From Nocardioides houyundeii (GTDB lineage Bacteria; Actinomycetota; Actinomycetes; Propionibacteriales; Nocardioidaceae): a DNA stretch of 64,000 nt. The stretch covers positions 2,542,001 to 2,606,000 of the forward strand of contig NZ_CP025581.1 in the NCBI RefSeq assembly GCF_002865585.1, read 5' to 3'. Numbering within the stretch: position 1 is the first letter of the stretch; each line of letters opens with the position of its first letter. Both the position numbers and the translations under genes were made by a program. Below the pieces are notes generated by a model. It was not told where the DNA came from. It saw only the letters and a program-made list of their open reading frames with translations, and did not search any database. This document shows, piece after piece, positions 42,244 to 50,128 of this stretch.

Positions 42244-42777
42244 GTGACGCCATCGCCTGTCCGGGTGCGGGTCGCCCGGTCCGAGGAGCTCGGGGCGCTC
42301 GGGGACCTCACCCTGGCTGCCTACGAGCCGTTCACCCTGGGACCGGACGACCCGTACGTCGCGCGCCTGCGCGACACCGCCGCCCGAGCCCGCGAAGGCG
42401 TCCTGCTGGTCGCCGAGGACCAGGAGGGCTCCCTCCTGGGATGCGTGACCTGGTGCCCGGCGGGCTCCCCGCTCCGGGAGCTGGCCCAGGACCACGAGGG
42501 GGAGTTCCGGATGCTGGCGGTCGCACCACGCTGCCAGGGCCGGGGCGCGGGCGCCGCCCTGGTGCACCGCTGCCACGAGCTCGCCGCGGGCCTGGGCGCC
42601 ACCAGCATGGTGATCTCCTCCCTGGCGGAGATGACCACGGCACACCGGCTCTACGGCCGCCTCGGGTACGAGCGCGAGCCCACCCGGGACTGGTCGCCCG
42701 CCACCGGTGTGGACCTGGTGGCGTTCGTCAGGCCGCTCGACGTAGGGCACCGGATCGGGCACGCCCGTCCTCGCTAG
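42244..42777 (+). CDS. GNAT family N-acetyltransferase
   Basis: This 177-residue protein is a GNAT acyltransferase. Motif A, which binds acetyl-CoA, is FRMLAVAPRCQGRGAGAALV (Q/RxxGxG/A), and motif B includes the MTTAHRLYGRLGYER segment. GTG is the start, 2 bases after the stop of the TPP enzyme, so the two are coupled. The acceptor is unknown. Its TAG stop codon forms part of the -10 box of the next gene. Confidence 0.9.
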   Translation: MTPSPVRVRVARSEELGALGDLTLAAYEPFTLGPDDPYVARLRDTAARAREGVLLVAEDQEGSLLGCVTWCPAGSPLRELAQDHEGEFRMLAVAPRCQGRGAGAALVHRCHELAAGLGATSMVISSLAEMTTAHRLYGRLGYEREPTRDWSPATGVDLVAFVRPLDVGHRIGHARPR

Positions 42778-42780
42778 GCT
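42775..42780 (+). promoter_or_regulatory. -10 box of a leaderless hotdog-gene promoter
   Basis: TAGGCT lies 6 bases before the ATG at 42787. Its first three bases are the stop codon of the GNAT gene. Confidence 0.55.
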
Positions 42781-42786
42781 GCCCGG

Positions 42787-43173
42787 ATGAGCCTTCCCTC
42801 CGCAGCCCTCCGCTTCACGGTCACCGCCGACGACACCGCCCTGGCCGTGGGCAGCGGGTCGCTGCCGGTGCTGGGGACGCCCCGGCTGCTGGCCTGGCTG
42901 GAGGCGGCCACCTGCACCGCCATCGCCCCCGCGCTGCCCGAGGGCAGCACCTCCGTGGGCACCCGGGTGGAGGTCGAGCACCTCGGGGCCAGCGCCGTGG
43001 GGCAGGAGGTCGAGGTGACGGCCTCGTCCGCCTACGTCGACGGCCGGCTGCACCGGTTCACGGTCGCGGCCCGCCACGTGGCCGACGGTGTGCCGGGGGC
43101 GGTGGTCGGCTCCGGTGAGGTGACCCGCGTCGTCGTCGACGCCGAGCGGTTCATGCAGCGCCTGAGCCGCTGA
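42787..43173 (+). CDS. Hotdog-fold thioesterase-like protein (FlK type)
   Basis: This 128-residue protein has the hotdog layout of the fluoroacetyl-CoA thioesterase-like family. It shows a central helix (TPRLLAWLEAATCTAIAPAL), then SVGTRVEVEHLGASAVGQEVEV with the paired Glu/His segment, and a last strand RFTVAARHVADG. The likely reaction is hydrolysis of an acyl-CoA; the substrate is unknown. It is followed by a hairpin and converges with the bL37 gene. Confidence 0.8.
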   Translation: MSLPSAALRFTVTADDTALAVGSGSLPVLGTPRLLAWLEAATCTAIAPALPEGSTSVGTRVEVEHLGASAVGQEVEVTASSAYVDGRLHRFTVAARHVADGVPGAVVGSGEVTRVVVDAERFMQRLSR

Positions 43174-43222
43174 CCCGCTCCGGGCGGCCTCGTCCGCAGC
43201 ACGGCCCGTCCGGACAAAGCAA

Positions 43223-43252
43223 TGGACCCCCGGCCAGAGGCTCAGGGGTCCA
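43223..43252. terminator. Hairpin between the hotdog gene and bL37
   Basis: An 8-bp stem (TGGACCCC/GGGGTCCA) around a G/C-rich loop lies between two converging genes and could stop transcription from both sides. Confidence 0.55.
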
Positions 43253-43268
43253 GGGCTTGTGTCTGCGC

Positions 43269-43343
43269 TCAGGCGTTGGGGCGCTTGCCGTGGTTCGCGC
43301 CCTTCTTCTTGCGAGCGCGGCGCTTGCGGCCGGTCTTGCCCAT
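43269..43343 (-). CDS. 50S ribosomal protein bL37
   Basis: This 24-residue, highly basic peptide (MGKTGRKRRARKKKGANHGK followed by RPNA) follows a perfect AGGAGG box. It matches the actinobacterial ribosomal protein bL37, which is seen in mycobacterial ribosome structures and easily missed by gene finders. The position next to sigR-rsrA matches the neighbourhood I recall from mycobacteria. The flanking hairpins suggest it is transcribed alone. Confidence 0.88.
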   Translation of the reverse strand: MGKTGRKRRARKKKGANHGKRPNA

Positions 43344-43402
43344 GGTGTCCTCCTGGATGTCAGTGGTGGCCATCCTCTCAAACGATGACCACCCGAAGCC
43401 AA

Positions 43403-43430
43403 TCAGGGTCGGGGCCGGCCCCGACCCTGA
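43403..43430 (-). terminator. Terminator after sigR-rsrA
   Basis: A perfect 28-base palindrome (14 bp per arm, TCAGGGTCGGGGCC) lies 7 bases beyond the rsrA stop codon on the minus strand. On that strand it is followed by a TTGGCTT stretch. Confidence 0.75.
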
Positions 43431-43437
43431 GGCGCTG

Positions 43438-43698
43438 CTACTGCTCGGAGATGCGGACCTGCACCTGGCGGATGCGCACCAGCACCCGCGCGCGCAGGTC
43501 CGAGGGGGCGGACTCGCTGCACGCCCGGGCGACGACCGACTTCACGGTGCGCTGGAGGTCGTACTTCTGCAAGCACGGACCGCACTCGTCCAGGTGCTCC
43601 TGGACCGCACTGCAGTCGGCGTCGTCAAGCTCGTTGTCGAGGAAGTAGACGATCCTCTCGAGGTAGTCCGCACAGTCGTCGGCGTGCTCGTGGCTCAT
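43438..43698 (-). CDS. rsrA: Zinc-binding redox-sensing anti-sigma factor RsrA
   Basis: This 86-residue ZAS-family protein holds SigR inactive until thiol oxidation releases zinc. The zinc ligands of Streptomyces RsrA (Cys, then HxxxCxxC) are all present here as C9, H35, C39 and C42. Its ATG overlaps the sigR stop codon (ATGA), which keeps the two products in balance. A hairpin follows. Confidence 0.94.
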   Translation of the reverse strand: MSHEHADDCADYLERIVYFLDNELDDADCSAVQEHLDECGPCLQKYDLQRTVKSVVARACSESAPSDLRARVLVRIRQVQVRISEQ

Positions 43699-44309
43699 CG
43701 GACGGTCCCCTTCTCCACAGTGCTGGCCGGCAGGAGGTCGTTGTCACGCACGTAGTCGCTCAGCATGTCCCGCAGCTGGCGACGTCCCCGGTGCAGTCGC
43801 GACATGACCGTCCCGATCGGGGTGTCCATGATCTCGGCGATCTCCTTGTAGGGGAAGCCCTCGACGTCGGCGAGATAGACCGCCAGCCTGAACTCCTCGG
43901 GGAGCCGTTGCAGGGCGTCCTTGACCTGCGAGTCAGGCAGGTGTCCCAGCGCCTCGGTCTCGGCCGACCGGAGGCCGGTCGAGGTGTGGGACTCCGCGCG
44001 CGCCAGCTGCCAGTCCTCGACGTCCTCGGACATCGACTGCTGCGGCTGGCGCTGCTTCTTGCGGTAGGTGTTGATGAACGTGTTGGTGAGGATCCGGTAG
44101 AGCCACGCCTTCAGGTTCGTCCCGGGACGGTACTGGTGGAAGGCCGCGAACGCCTTGGCGTAGGTCTCCTGGACCAGGTCCTCGGCGTCCGTGGGGTTGC
44201 GCGTCATGCGCATCGCGGCGGAGTAGAGCTGGTCCAGGTACTGCATGGCCTCGCGCTCGAAGCGCTCGGTGCGTTCGGCGTCGGTCTCTTCGGAGAGGGA
44301 TTCAGTCAT
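43695..44309 (-). CDS. sigR: ECF sigma factor SigR/SigH (thiol-oxidative stress)
   Basis: This 204-residue ECF sigma factor has region 2 at about residues 20-88 ([31 protein letters not shown]) and region 4 near the end ([28 protein letters not shown]). With RsrA it controls the response to disulfide stress: thioredoxin, mycothiol and protein quality-control genes. The ATG at 44309 lies eight bases after a TAGTCT box, so a constitutive transcript may be nearly leaderless. A SigR-type promoter upstream implies autoregulation. An in-frame GTG at 44357 could give a product 16 residues longer (see findings). Confidence 0.95.
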   Translation of the reverse strand: MTESLSEETDAERTERFEREAMQYLDQLYSAAMRMTRNPTDAEDLVQETYAKAFAAFHQYRPGTNLKAWLYRILTNTFINTYRKKQRQPQQSMSEDVEDWQLARAESHTSTGLRSAETEALGHLPDSQVKDALQRLPEEFRLAVYLADVEGFPYKEIAEIMDTPIGTVMSRLHRGRRQLRDMLSDYVRDNDLLPASTVEKGTVR

Positions 44310-44317
44310 CGCGTCCC

Positions 44318-44323
44318 AGACTA
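44318..44323 (-). promoter_or_regulatory. Proximal sigR promoter, -10 box
   Basis: TAGTCT on the minus strand, 8 bases before the sigR ATG. It would give a transcript starting at, or within about two bases of, the start codon and is a candidate for the constitutive promoter. Confidence 0.5.
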
Positions 44324-44366
44324 GCGTCGTGGGGGCTTCGGGCAGAGTTGCGAGCACACAATCGCC

Positions 44367-44393
44367 AACGTCGACTCACCCGAGTTGATTCCC
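44367..44393 (-). promoter_or_regulatory. SigR-dependent promoter upstream of sigR
   Basis: GGGAAT and GTT on the minus strand are exactly 18 bases apart, matching the SigR/SigH promoter consensus GGGAAY-N18-GTT. The start of transcription would fall near 44358-44361. The element overlaps the 3' end of the hydrolase gene upstream. This gives the positive feedback loop known for sigR in Streptomyces. Confidence 0.82.
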
Positions 44394-45023
44394 CGCGACC
44401 TCGCGGACGATCCACTCCAGGGTGCACTGCACCACGATGCCCAGGGCCTCCTCCTGGCTGATCCCGGCACGCCTGGGCACCTTGAGCCCGTGGTCCGCCG
44501 AGGGCACCACGCACAGGTCGACGCCCTCGGGGAACTCCTCCGGCGTCCCGAAGGCGTCCCGCTCGCCCTGGACCACCAGCGTGGCCAGTCCGACGCCGAG
44601 GAGCTCCGCCACCCGGCTCTTCTCGGGCCGCCCCGGCGGGTGCAGCGGGAAGGACAGCGCCAGGCAGCCGTTCGCACCCAGTCGGCGCGCCGTGCGGGCA
44701 GCGGACCGGGCCCCGGCGGACCTCCCGCCCACCACGAGCGGCGTACGCACCCGGAGCTGGTTGGCGGCGGCCTCCAAGGCGATGTCCAGGGTCGGCGGCG
44801 CCGTGGCCACCTTGCGCCCGGCTCGGCGCCAGGGCTGCTCGAAGAGCACCACCGTGACCCCCTCGCGCGGCAGCTCGGCGGCGAGTGCCGCGAGGTCCTC
44901 GGACTCGATCCCCCCGCCCGCCCCGTGGCTGAGCAGCAGGGTCGCCACCGGCCGCCGGGACCGGTGGGTGACCAGTCGCCCCTCCCCCTGCGGCGTCGCG
45001 ACCAGTCGCTCCACGGCGCTCAT
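44376..45023 (-). CDS. Alpha/beta hydrolase family protein
   Basis: This 215-residue alpha/beta hydrolase has the nucleophile elbow GGRSAGA (serine at about residue 101), an acid loop in VVQGERDAFGTPEE and the histidine in VPSADHGLKV. It resembles the KANL3/Tex30-like or dienelactone hydrolase-like group. The start overlaps the SRAP stop codon (ATGA), so the two share a transcript. The substrate is unknown. Confidence 0.85.
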   Translation of the reverse strand: MSAVERLVATPQGEGRLVTHRSRRPVATLLLSHGAGGGIESEDLAALAAELPREGVTVVLFEQPWRRAGRKVATAPPTLDIALEAAANQLRVRTPLVVGGRSAGARSAARTARRLGANGCLALSFPLHPPGRPEKSRVAELLGVGLATLVVQGERDAFGTPEEFPEGVDLCVVPSADHGLKVPRRAGISQEEALGIVVQCTLEWIVREVAGNQLG

Positions 45024-45790
45024 GGCGTTCCCGGCGCGGGCAGGTCCAGGACCTCGGGATCCAGCCCCTCGACGTCGCTGAGCGGGAGGGGCTCGAGCAG
45101 CTCCGGTCCGTTGTTGCGCACGTTGCCGACCAGCGGGCGCACCGGGTAGGCCTCCAGCAGCCCGGGGGCGGCCGGGGCCAGCGCCCGGCGGAGCTGCTCA
45201 GCCCCCGAGACCGCCCGGTCCAGCCACAGGTCGCGGTGCTCGGGCGACACCATCAGGGGCATCCGGTCGTGGATGTGCCCCAGGGAGTCCTCGGCCCGGG
45301 TGGTCAGCACCGTGCACGTCCAGCGGAACCGCTCGGGGTCGTCCTCGGCGCGGGCCGGGTCGCGCCAGATCTCGTAGAGCCCGGCCATCGCCAGGATCCC
45401 GTGGTCGCGCGGCCGGATGAAGAACGGCTGCTTGCGAGGCTTGCCCGCCGGGGTCAGCACCGAGGTCGGGTACCACTCGTAGTAGCCGTCGGCGGGCAGC
45501 AGGCACCGACGCGCGGCGAACGCCTTGCGGAACGCCGGCTTCTCGGCCACCGTCTCCACCCGGGCGTTGATCATCCGGTTGCCGATCGAGGGGTCCTTGG
45601 CCCACGAGGGCACCAGGCCCCAGGTCAGCGTCCTGAGCTGCCGCTCGTCGCGTTGCAGCACGGCGTAGACCTCCTTGGTGGGCGCGACGTTGTAGTCCGC
45701 GTCCAACGGCTGCGCCGTCCTGTTCGCCACCACCTCGAACTCCTCGAGCAGGTCTTCGGGACGCCGACTGGAGGCGTAACGGCCGCACAT
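45020..45790 (-). CDS. SRAP family protein (YedK/HMCES, abasic-site crosslinking)
   Basis: This 256-residue protein has the SRAP domain. Its catalytic cysteine is C2 (MCGRY), exposed after removal of Met1, and other typical segments are NVAPTKEV, PADGYYEWYP (glutamate) and GHIHDRMPLMV (histidine). SRAP proteins form a thiazolidine link to abasic sites in single-stranded DNA and protect them during replication. The ATG lies seven bases after TAGGCT, so the transcript is probably leaderless, which also keeps Cys at position 2. It diverges from aroA. Confidence 0.93.
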   Translation of the reverse strand: MCGRYASSRRPEDLLEEFEVVANRTAQPLDADYNVAPTKEVYAVLQRDERQLRTLTWGLVPSWAKDPSIGNRMINARVETVAEKPAFRKAFAARRCLLPADGYYEWYPTSVLTPAGKPRKQPFFIRPRDHGILAMAGLYEIWRDPARAEDDPERFRWTCTVLTTRAEDSLGHIHDRMPLMVSPEHRDLWLDRAVSGAEQLRRALAPAAPGLLEAYPVRPLVGNVRNNGPELLEPLPLSDVEGLDPEVLDLPAPGTP

Positions 45791-45797
45791 GTGCCTC

Positions 45798-45803
45798 AGC
45801 CTA
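45798..45803 (-). promoter_or_regulatory. -10 box of a leaderless SRAP-gene promoter
   Basis: TAGGCT on the minus strand lies 7 bases before the ATG at 45790. It sits back to back with the aroA promoter in a 48-base spacer. Confidence 0.65.
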
Positions 45804-45826
45804 GACGTCGCGGGGAGCCGCCTCAG

Positions 45827-45832
45827 TAGGCT
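45827..45832 (+). promoter_or_regulatory. -10 box of a leaderless aroA promoter
   Basis: TAGGCT lies 6 bases before the aroA ATG at 45839. The spacer leaves no room for a ribosome binding site. Confidence 0.65.
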
Positions 45833-45838
45833 TGCCCG

Positions 45839-47122
45839 ATGACTTCCCTGCGAGAGCGGACCGCCGAGCCGTGGCAGGCGCCGCGCGCCACCGACCCCGT
45901 GGACCTCACCGTCTCGCTCCCGGGCAGCAAGTCGATCACCAACCGGGCCCTGGTGCTGGCCGCCCTGGCGGAGGGACCCAGCACCGTCCGCCGCGCGCTG
46001 CGCTCCCGGGACACCACACTGATGGCGGACGCACTGCGCGCGCTGGGCGCCGAGATCGACACCACGGGCGAGGACTGGACGGTGGCGCCCGGACCCCTGC
46101 TCGGCGCCGGCCGGATCGACTGCGGACTTGCCGGCACCGTGATGCGTTTCGTCCCGCCGGTCGCGGTCCTCGCGCACGGCAGCACTCACTTCGACGGGGA
46201 CCCGCACATGCGGACCCGCCCGGTGGGCGAGGTGCTGCGCGCGCTGCGCGCCCTCGGCGCCGAGGTCGACGACGGCGGACGTGGCGCCCTCCCCTTCTCG
46301 GTGCGCGGCACCGGGCGGATGCCGGGTGGCCAGGTGGAGCTCGACGCCTCCGCATCGTCCCAGTTCATCTCCGCGCTGCTGCTCGCCGGTGCTCGCTACG
46401 AGGCGGGCGTCGACATCCTGCACACCGGCAAGCCCGTCCCCTCGCTGCCGCACATCGAGATGACCCTGACCATGCTGCGTGCCCGCGGCGTGGACGTCGA
46501 CGACTCCGACACCGACCGCTGGCAGGTGCGCCCCGGACCGGTGCACGCGGTGGACCAGGTCGTGGAGCCCGACCTCTCCAACGCCGCGCCGTTCCTGGCG
46601 CTGGCAGCCGTCTCGGGCGGCCGCGTGGTGGTGCGCGACTGGCCGCGCGAGACCGACCAGGCGGGCGACGCGCTGCGGGAGATCCTCTCCCGGATGGGCT
46701 GCCGCGTCACGCACACCGACGACGGCCTCGAGGTGGTGGGCACCGGCGGCCTGCACGGCGTGGACCTGGACCTGCACGACGTCGGTGAGCTCGCCCCCGC
46801 GGTGGCCGCCCTCTGCGCGCTGGCCGACTCCCCCTCGCACCTGCGGGGCATCGAGCACATCCGGGCCCACGAGACCGACCGCCTGGCCGCCCTGGCCACC
46901 GAGCTCGGTGCGCTCGGCGCCGACGTCGTGGAGCACCGGGACGGGCTCTCGCTGCGTCCCGCGGTCCTGCACGGCGGGCTGTTCCACACCTATGCCGACC
47001 ACCGGATGGCCCACGCGGGGGTGATCCTCGGCGCCGCCGTCGACGGTGTCCTGGTCGAGGACATCGCCACCACCGGCAAGACCTTTCCGGGTTTCGCCGA
47101 GACCTGGTCCGGCCTCCTGTGA
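45839..47122 (+). CDS. aroA: 3-phosphoshikimate 1-carboxyvinyltransferase (EPSP synthase)
   Basis: This 427-residue enzyme of the shikimate pathway joins PEP to shikimate-3-phosphate. Visible motifs are [12 protein letters not shown] (K31, S32, R36), [12 protein letters not shown] around the PEP site and DHRMAHAG near the C-terminus. Its two-domain layout is complete. It heads a gene group with rsgA and hisN on the same strand, the order common in actinobacteria near sigR. Confidence 0.96.
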   Translation: MTSLRERTAEPWQAPRATDPVDLTVSLPGSKSITNRALVLAALAEGPSTVRRALRSRDTTLMADALRALGAEIDTTGEDWTVAPGPLLGAGRIDCGLAGTVMRFVPPVAVLAHGSTHFDGDPHMRTRPVGEVLRALRALGAEVDDGGRGALPFSVRGTGRMPGGQVELDASASSQFISALLLAGARYEAGVDILHTGKPVPSLPHIEMTLTMLRARGVDVDDSDTDRWQVRPGPVHAVDQVVEPDLSNAAPFLALAAVSGGRVVVRDWPRETDQAGDALREILSRMGCRVTHTDDGLEVVGTGGLHGVDLDLHDVGELAPAVAALCALADSPSHLRGIEHIRAHETDRLAALATELGALGADVVEHRDGLSLRPAVLHGGLFHTYADHRMAHAGVILGAAVDGVLVEDIATTGKTFPGFAETWSGLL

Positions 47123-47138
47123 CGCGGAGCTGGGCCGC

Positions 47139-48131
47139 ATGAGCCGGCGCTACGACGAGACGGACCAGGAGCACTACGAGCGCCCCCGGCGCCGTACCCG
47201 GCCCAGGACCAAGGAGCGCCCGTCCTACGACGACGCCGTCGACGCCGTGGTGGTCACCGTGGACCGGGGCCGCTTCACCCTGCTGCTGGACGGGCGGCGG
47301 GTGATGGCGATGAAGTCGCGACCCCTGGGCCGCAAGGGGGTGGTCGTCGGGGACCGGGTCCGCGTGGTCGGTGACGTCTCGGGCGCCGACGGCTCCCTGG
47401 CCCGCATCGTGGAGGTCCATCCCCGCACCACGACCCTGCGGCGCACCGCCGACGACGACGACCCGGTCGAGCGGGTGATCGTGTCCAACGCCGACCAGCT
47501 GGTGGTGGTCGCGGCGCTGGCGGACCCCGAGCCCCGGCCCCGACTCATCGACCGTGCCCTGGTCGCGGCCTACGCGGCCGGGATGTCCCCGCTGCTGTGC
47601 CTGACCAAGGCGGACCTGGCGGACCCCGAGACACTGCTGTCGACCTACCGATCGCTGGGCGTGCCGTGGGTGGTCACCGAGCGGGGCGGAGACCTGAGCG
47701 TGGTCCGCGAGCGCCTCGAGGGCCGGACCAGCGTCCTGGTCGGTCACAGCGGGGTGGGCAAGTCCACCCTCGTCAACGCACTGGTGCCGCTGGCCCGTCG
47801 CGAGGTCGGACACGTGAACGCCGTGACCGGACGAGGGCGACACACCTCGACCTCCGCCTACCTGCTGGAGCTGCCCGGCGGGGCCGGCTGGATCATCGAC
47901 ACCCCGGGCATCCGTTCCTTCGGGCTGGCCCACGTGCGGCCCGAGCAGCTGATCGAGGCCTTCCCCGACCTCGACGAGATGACCGAGGACTGTCCCCGCG
48001 GGTGCACCCACGGACGCGGTGAGCCCGAGTGCGGCCTGGACGTCGCCCTGGCGGCGCACCACGCCGACCCCGACCGGGTGGACTCGTTCCGCCGGCTGCT
48101 CGCCGCCCGGGAGCGCTCCAGCGACGAGTGA
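47139..48131 (+). CDS. rsgA: Ribosome small subunit GTPase RsgA
   Basis: This 330-residue protein is a circularly permuted GTPase that checks late 30S assembly. It has an OB-fold N-terminal domain (about 30-105), then the GTPase motifs in permuted order: G4 TKAD (156-159), G1 GHSGVGKS (202-209) and G3 DTPG (254-257). A zinc-binding domain with CPRGCTHGRGEPEC follows. The first 30 residues are an acidic/basic extension common in actinobacteria. It starts 16 bases after aroA, so it is co-transcribed. Confidence 0.95.
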   Translation: MSRRYDETDQEHYERPRRRTRPRTKERPSYDDAVDAVVVTVDRGRFTLLLDGRRVMAMKSRPLGRKGVVVGDRVRVVGDVSGADGSLARIVEVHPRTTTLRRTADDDDPVERVIVSNADQLVVVAALADPEPRPRLIDRALVAAYAAGMSPLLCLTKADLADPETLLSTYRSLGVPWVVTERGGDLSVVRERLEGRTSVLVGHSGVGKSTLVNALVPLARREVGHVNAVTGRGRHTSTSAYLLELPGGAGWIIDTPGIRSFGLAHVRPEQLIEAFPDLDEMTEDCPRGCTHGRGEPECGLDVALAAHHADPDRVDSFRRLLAARERSSDE

Positions 48132-48180
48132 GGCCGTCCGCCGAAACCACTCGACCCTCCGCAGCGGGGCCTACGGGGAA

Positions 48181-48186
48181 TAGCCT
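48181..48186 (+). promoter_or_regulatory. -10 box of a leaderless hisN promoter
   Basis: TAGCCT lies 7 bases before the ATG at 48194; the spacer gtccccc has no ribosome binding site. Confidence 0.6.
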
Positions 48187-48193
48187 GTCCCCC

Positions 48194-49078
48194 ATGCCCA
48201 TCACCGGTCCCGGCTCGCAGGACTACACAGACGACCTCCGGCTGGCGCACGTGCTCGCCGACGATGCCGACTCCCTCACCGCGGCCAGGTTCAAGGCGCT
48301 GGACCTGCACGTCATGAGCAAGCCGGACCTCACCCCGGTGACCGACGCCGACGCCGGCGTCGAGGACGGCATCCGGCGCACCCTGTCGCGCGCTCGCTCG
48401 CGCGACGCGGTGCTGGGCGAGGAACGTGGTTCCAGCGGGCACAGCCAGCGTCAGTGGATCGTGGACCCCATCGACGGCACCAAGAACTTCGTGCGCGGCG
48501 TCCCCGTCTGGGCCACCCTGATCGCCCTGTCGGTGGACGAGGAGGTGGTGCTGGGGGTCGTCTCGGCTCCCCAGCTCCAGCGGCGCTGGTGGGCCTCGAA
48601 GGGCAACGGAGCCTGGACCGGGCGCTCGCTGCTCAAGGCCACTCGCTGCGAGGTCTCCGACGTACGCCGGCTCGAGGACGCCTCGCTCTCCTACAGCTCC
48701 CTGTCGGGCTGGGACGAGCGTGGCCGCCTCGAGGACTTCGTCTCGCTCTCCCGGCGCTGCTGGCGCACCCGGGCCTACGGCGACTTCTGGTCCTACATGC
48801 TGCTGGCCGAGGGTGCCGTCGACCTGGCCGCGGAACCGGAGCTGGAGCTCTACGACATGGCGGCGCTGGACATCATCGTGCGGGAGGCGGGCGGCAGGTT
48901 CACCTCGCTCGCCGGGACCGACGGACCCTGGGGCGGCAACGCCCTGGCCTCAAACGGCCACCTGCACGAGGCCGCGCTCTCCTTCCTCGGCACCTCCCCC
49001 GACGACGCGTCCGACCCCGACTCGGCTCGACCGGGCCCCGGGTCGGTGCACACGCTGCGCCGACGTCCGCGGGAGTGA
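48194..49078 (+). CDS. hisN: Histidinol-phosphatase (inositol monophosphatase family)
   Basis: This 294-residue magnesium-dependent phosphatase of the IMPase fold has GEE at 75-77, the metal motif DPIDGT at 91-96 and a C-terminal ELELYDMAALDIIVREAGG segment. In actinobacteria the orthologue next to aroA-rsgA is the histidinol-phosphate phosphatase of histidine synthesis; other IMPase-type activities cannot be ruled out from sequence. About 30 acidic C-terminal residues extend past the fold. It has its own likely leaderless promoter despite following rsgA. Confidence 0.88.
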   Translation: MPITGPGSQDYTDDLRLAHVLADDADSLTAARFKALDLHVMSKPDLTPVTDADAGVEDGIRRTLSRARSRDAVLGEERGSSGHSQRQWIVDPIDGTKNFVRGVPVWATLIALSVDEEVVLGVVSAPQLQRRWWASKGNGAWTGRSLLKATRCEVSDVRRLEDASLSYSSLSGWDERGRLEDFVSLSRRCWRTRAYGDFWSYMLLAEGAVDLAAEPELELYDMAALDIIVREAGGRFTSLAGTDGPWGGNALASNGHLHEAALSFLGTSPDDASDPDSARPGPGSVHTLRRRPRE

Positions 49079-49178
49079 GGGGGCGACCCGCCCAGGATCC
49101 ACCGACGGCCGGCGGGGCTGTTCACGGGCACTCCCGGCGCACTAGCGTGTGGGCCCGGGCCCTTCATCGGAGGTATTG

Positions 49179-49610
49179 ATGCGCATCAGCGACGTACTCA
49201 GGCAGAAGCCGACCCAGGACATCATCAGCGTCCAGCCCCAGGCGTCGGTCCGCGACCTGGTCGCCCTGCTGGCCGAGCACAACGTGGGGGCCCTGGTGGT
49301 CAGCGCGGACGGCAGCTCCCTGGACGGCATCGTCAGCGAGCGCGACGTGGTGCGCCAGCTCGGCCGCGACCCCGGGGTGCTCGACCGGGACGTGGCCTCC
49401 ATCATGACCCGCGACGTCCACACCTGTGAGGGCGACCACCCGGTCGACGAGCTGATGGAACTGATGACCCGCCAGCGCGTGCGCCACGTGCCGGTCCTCA
49501 GCAACGGCGCGCTGGTCGGGATCATCAGCATCGGCGACGTGGTGAAGTCCCGCATCGGCGAGCTCGAGTTCGAGCGCGACCAGCTCGACAGCTACGTCCA
49601 CGGCAGCTGA
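49179..49610 (+). CDS. CBS-domain protein
   Basis: This 143-residue protein is a tandem CBS pair (Bateman module) with no other domain. The first CBS covers about residues 8-60 (GALVVSADGSSLDGIVSERDVVR) and the second about 72-130 (VRHVPVLSNGALVGIISIGDVV). Such stand-alone modules sense adenine nucleotides or SAM and act on partners that cannot be read from sequence. The ATG follows a GGAGG box. A TAGCGT box about 30 bases upstream is a possible -10 element. Confidence 0.92.
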   Translation: MRISDVLRQKPTQDIISVQPQASVRDLVALLAEHNVGALVVSADGSSLDGIVSERDVVRQLGRDPGVLDRDVASIMTRDVHTCEGDHPVDELMELMTRQRVRHVPVLSNGALVGIISIGDVVKSRIGELEFERDQLDSYVHGS

Positions 49611-49712
49611 GGCTCCCGGCACCCCGACGTCCTGCGCCCTCCGCCTAGGATTCAGGCCCACACCGCCGACCGCCCGACCCCGGGCGCCGCGCACGAGAGG
49701 CAGGCACCACAT

Positions 49713-50080
49713 ATGCAGAAGCCCGAAGTCGACCCGCACCTGGGCGACGCGCCCACCGACCTCGAGGTCACCGACCTGGTCGAGGGCGACGGCACCGAGG
49801 CCAAGACCGGCAGCACCGTCTCGGTGCACTACGTCGGCGTGGCCCACTCCACCGGCGAGGAGTTCGACGCCTCCTACAACCGGGGCGCCCCGCTGCAGTT
49901 CCGGCTCGGCATCGGCCAGGTCATCGCCGGCTGGGACCAGGGCGTGTCGGGCATGAAGGTCGGCGGTCGTCGCCGCCTGGTCATTCCCCGCACCTGGCCT
50001 ACGGCGACCGCGGGGCCCCCGGCGCGATCGCGCCCGGCGAGACCCTGATCTTCGTGGTGGACCTGATCGACGTCAACTGA
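49713..50080 (+). CDS. FKBP-type peptidyl-prolyl isomerase, frameshifted in this sequence
   Basis: This is a single-domain cytoplasmic FKBP. It starts MQKPEVDPHLGDAPTDLEV, then shows VSVHYVG, the active-site strand FRLGIGQVIAGWDQGVSGMKVGG, and after a frame break AYGDRGAPGAIAPGETLIFV. The break lies at the CCCC run 49986-49989. A fifth C restores VIPPHLAYGDRG and gives 122 residues ending DLIDVN, the normal length. The intact downstream coding in another frame argues for a sequencing error rather than decay. A TAGGAT box at 49646-49651 may be its -10 element. Confidence 0.9.
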
Positions 50081-50128
50081 CCCCGAGGCCCGTGGCCCGG
50101 AGTCTCACCAGCGCTGTCACTCGCGCTG

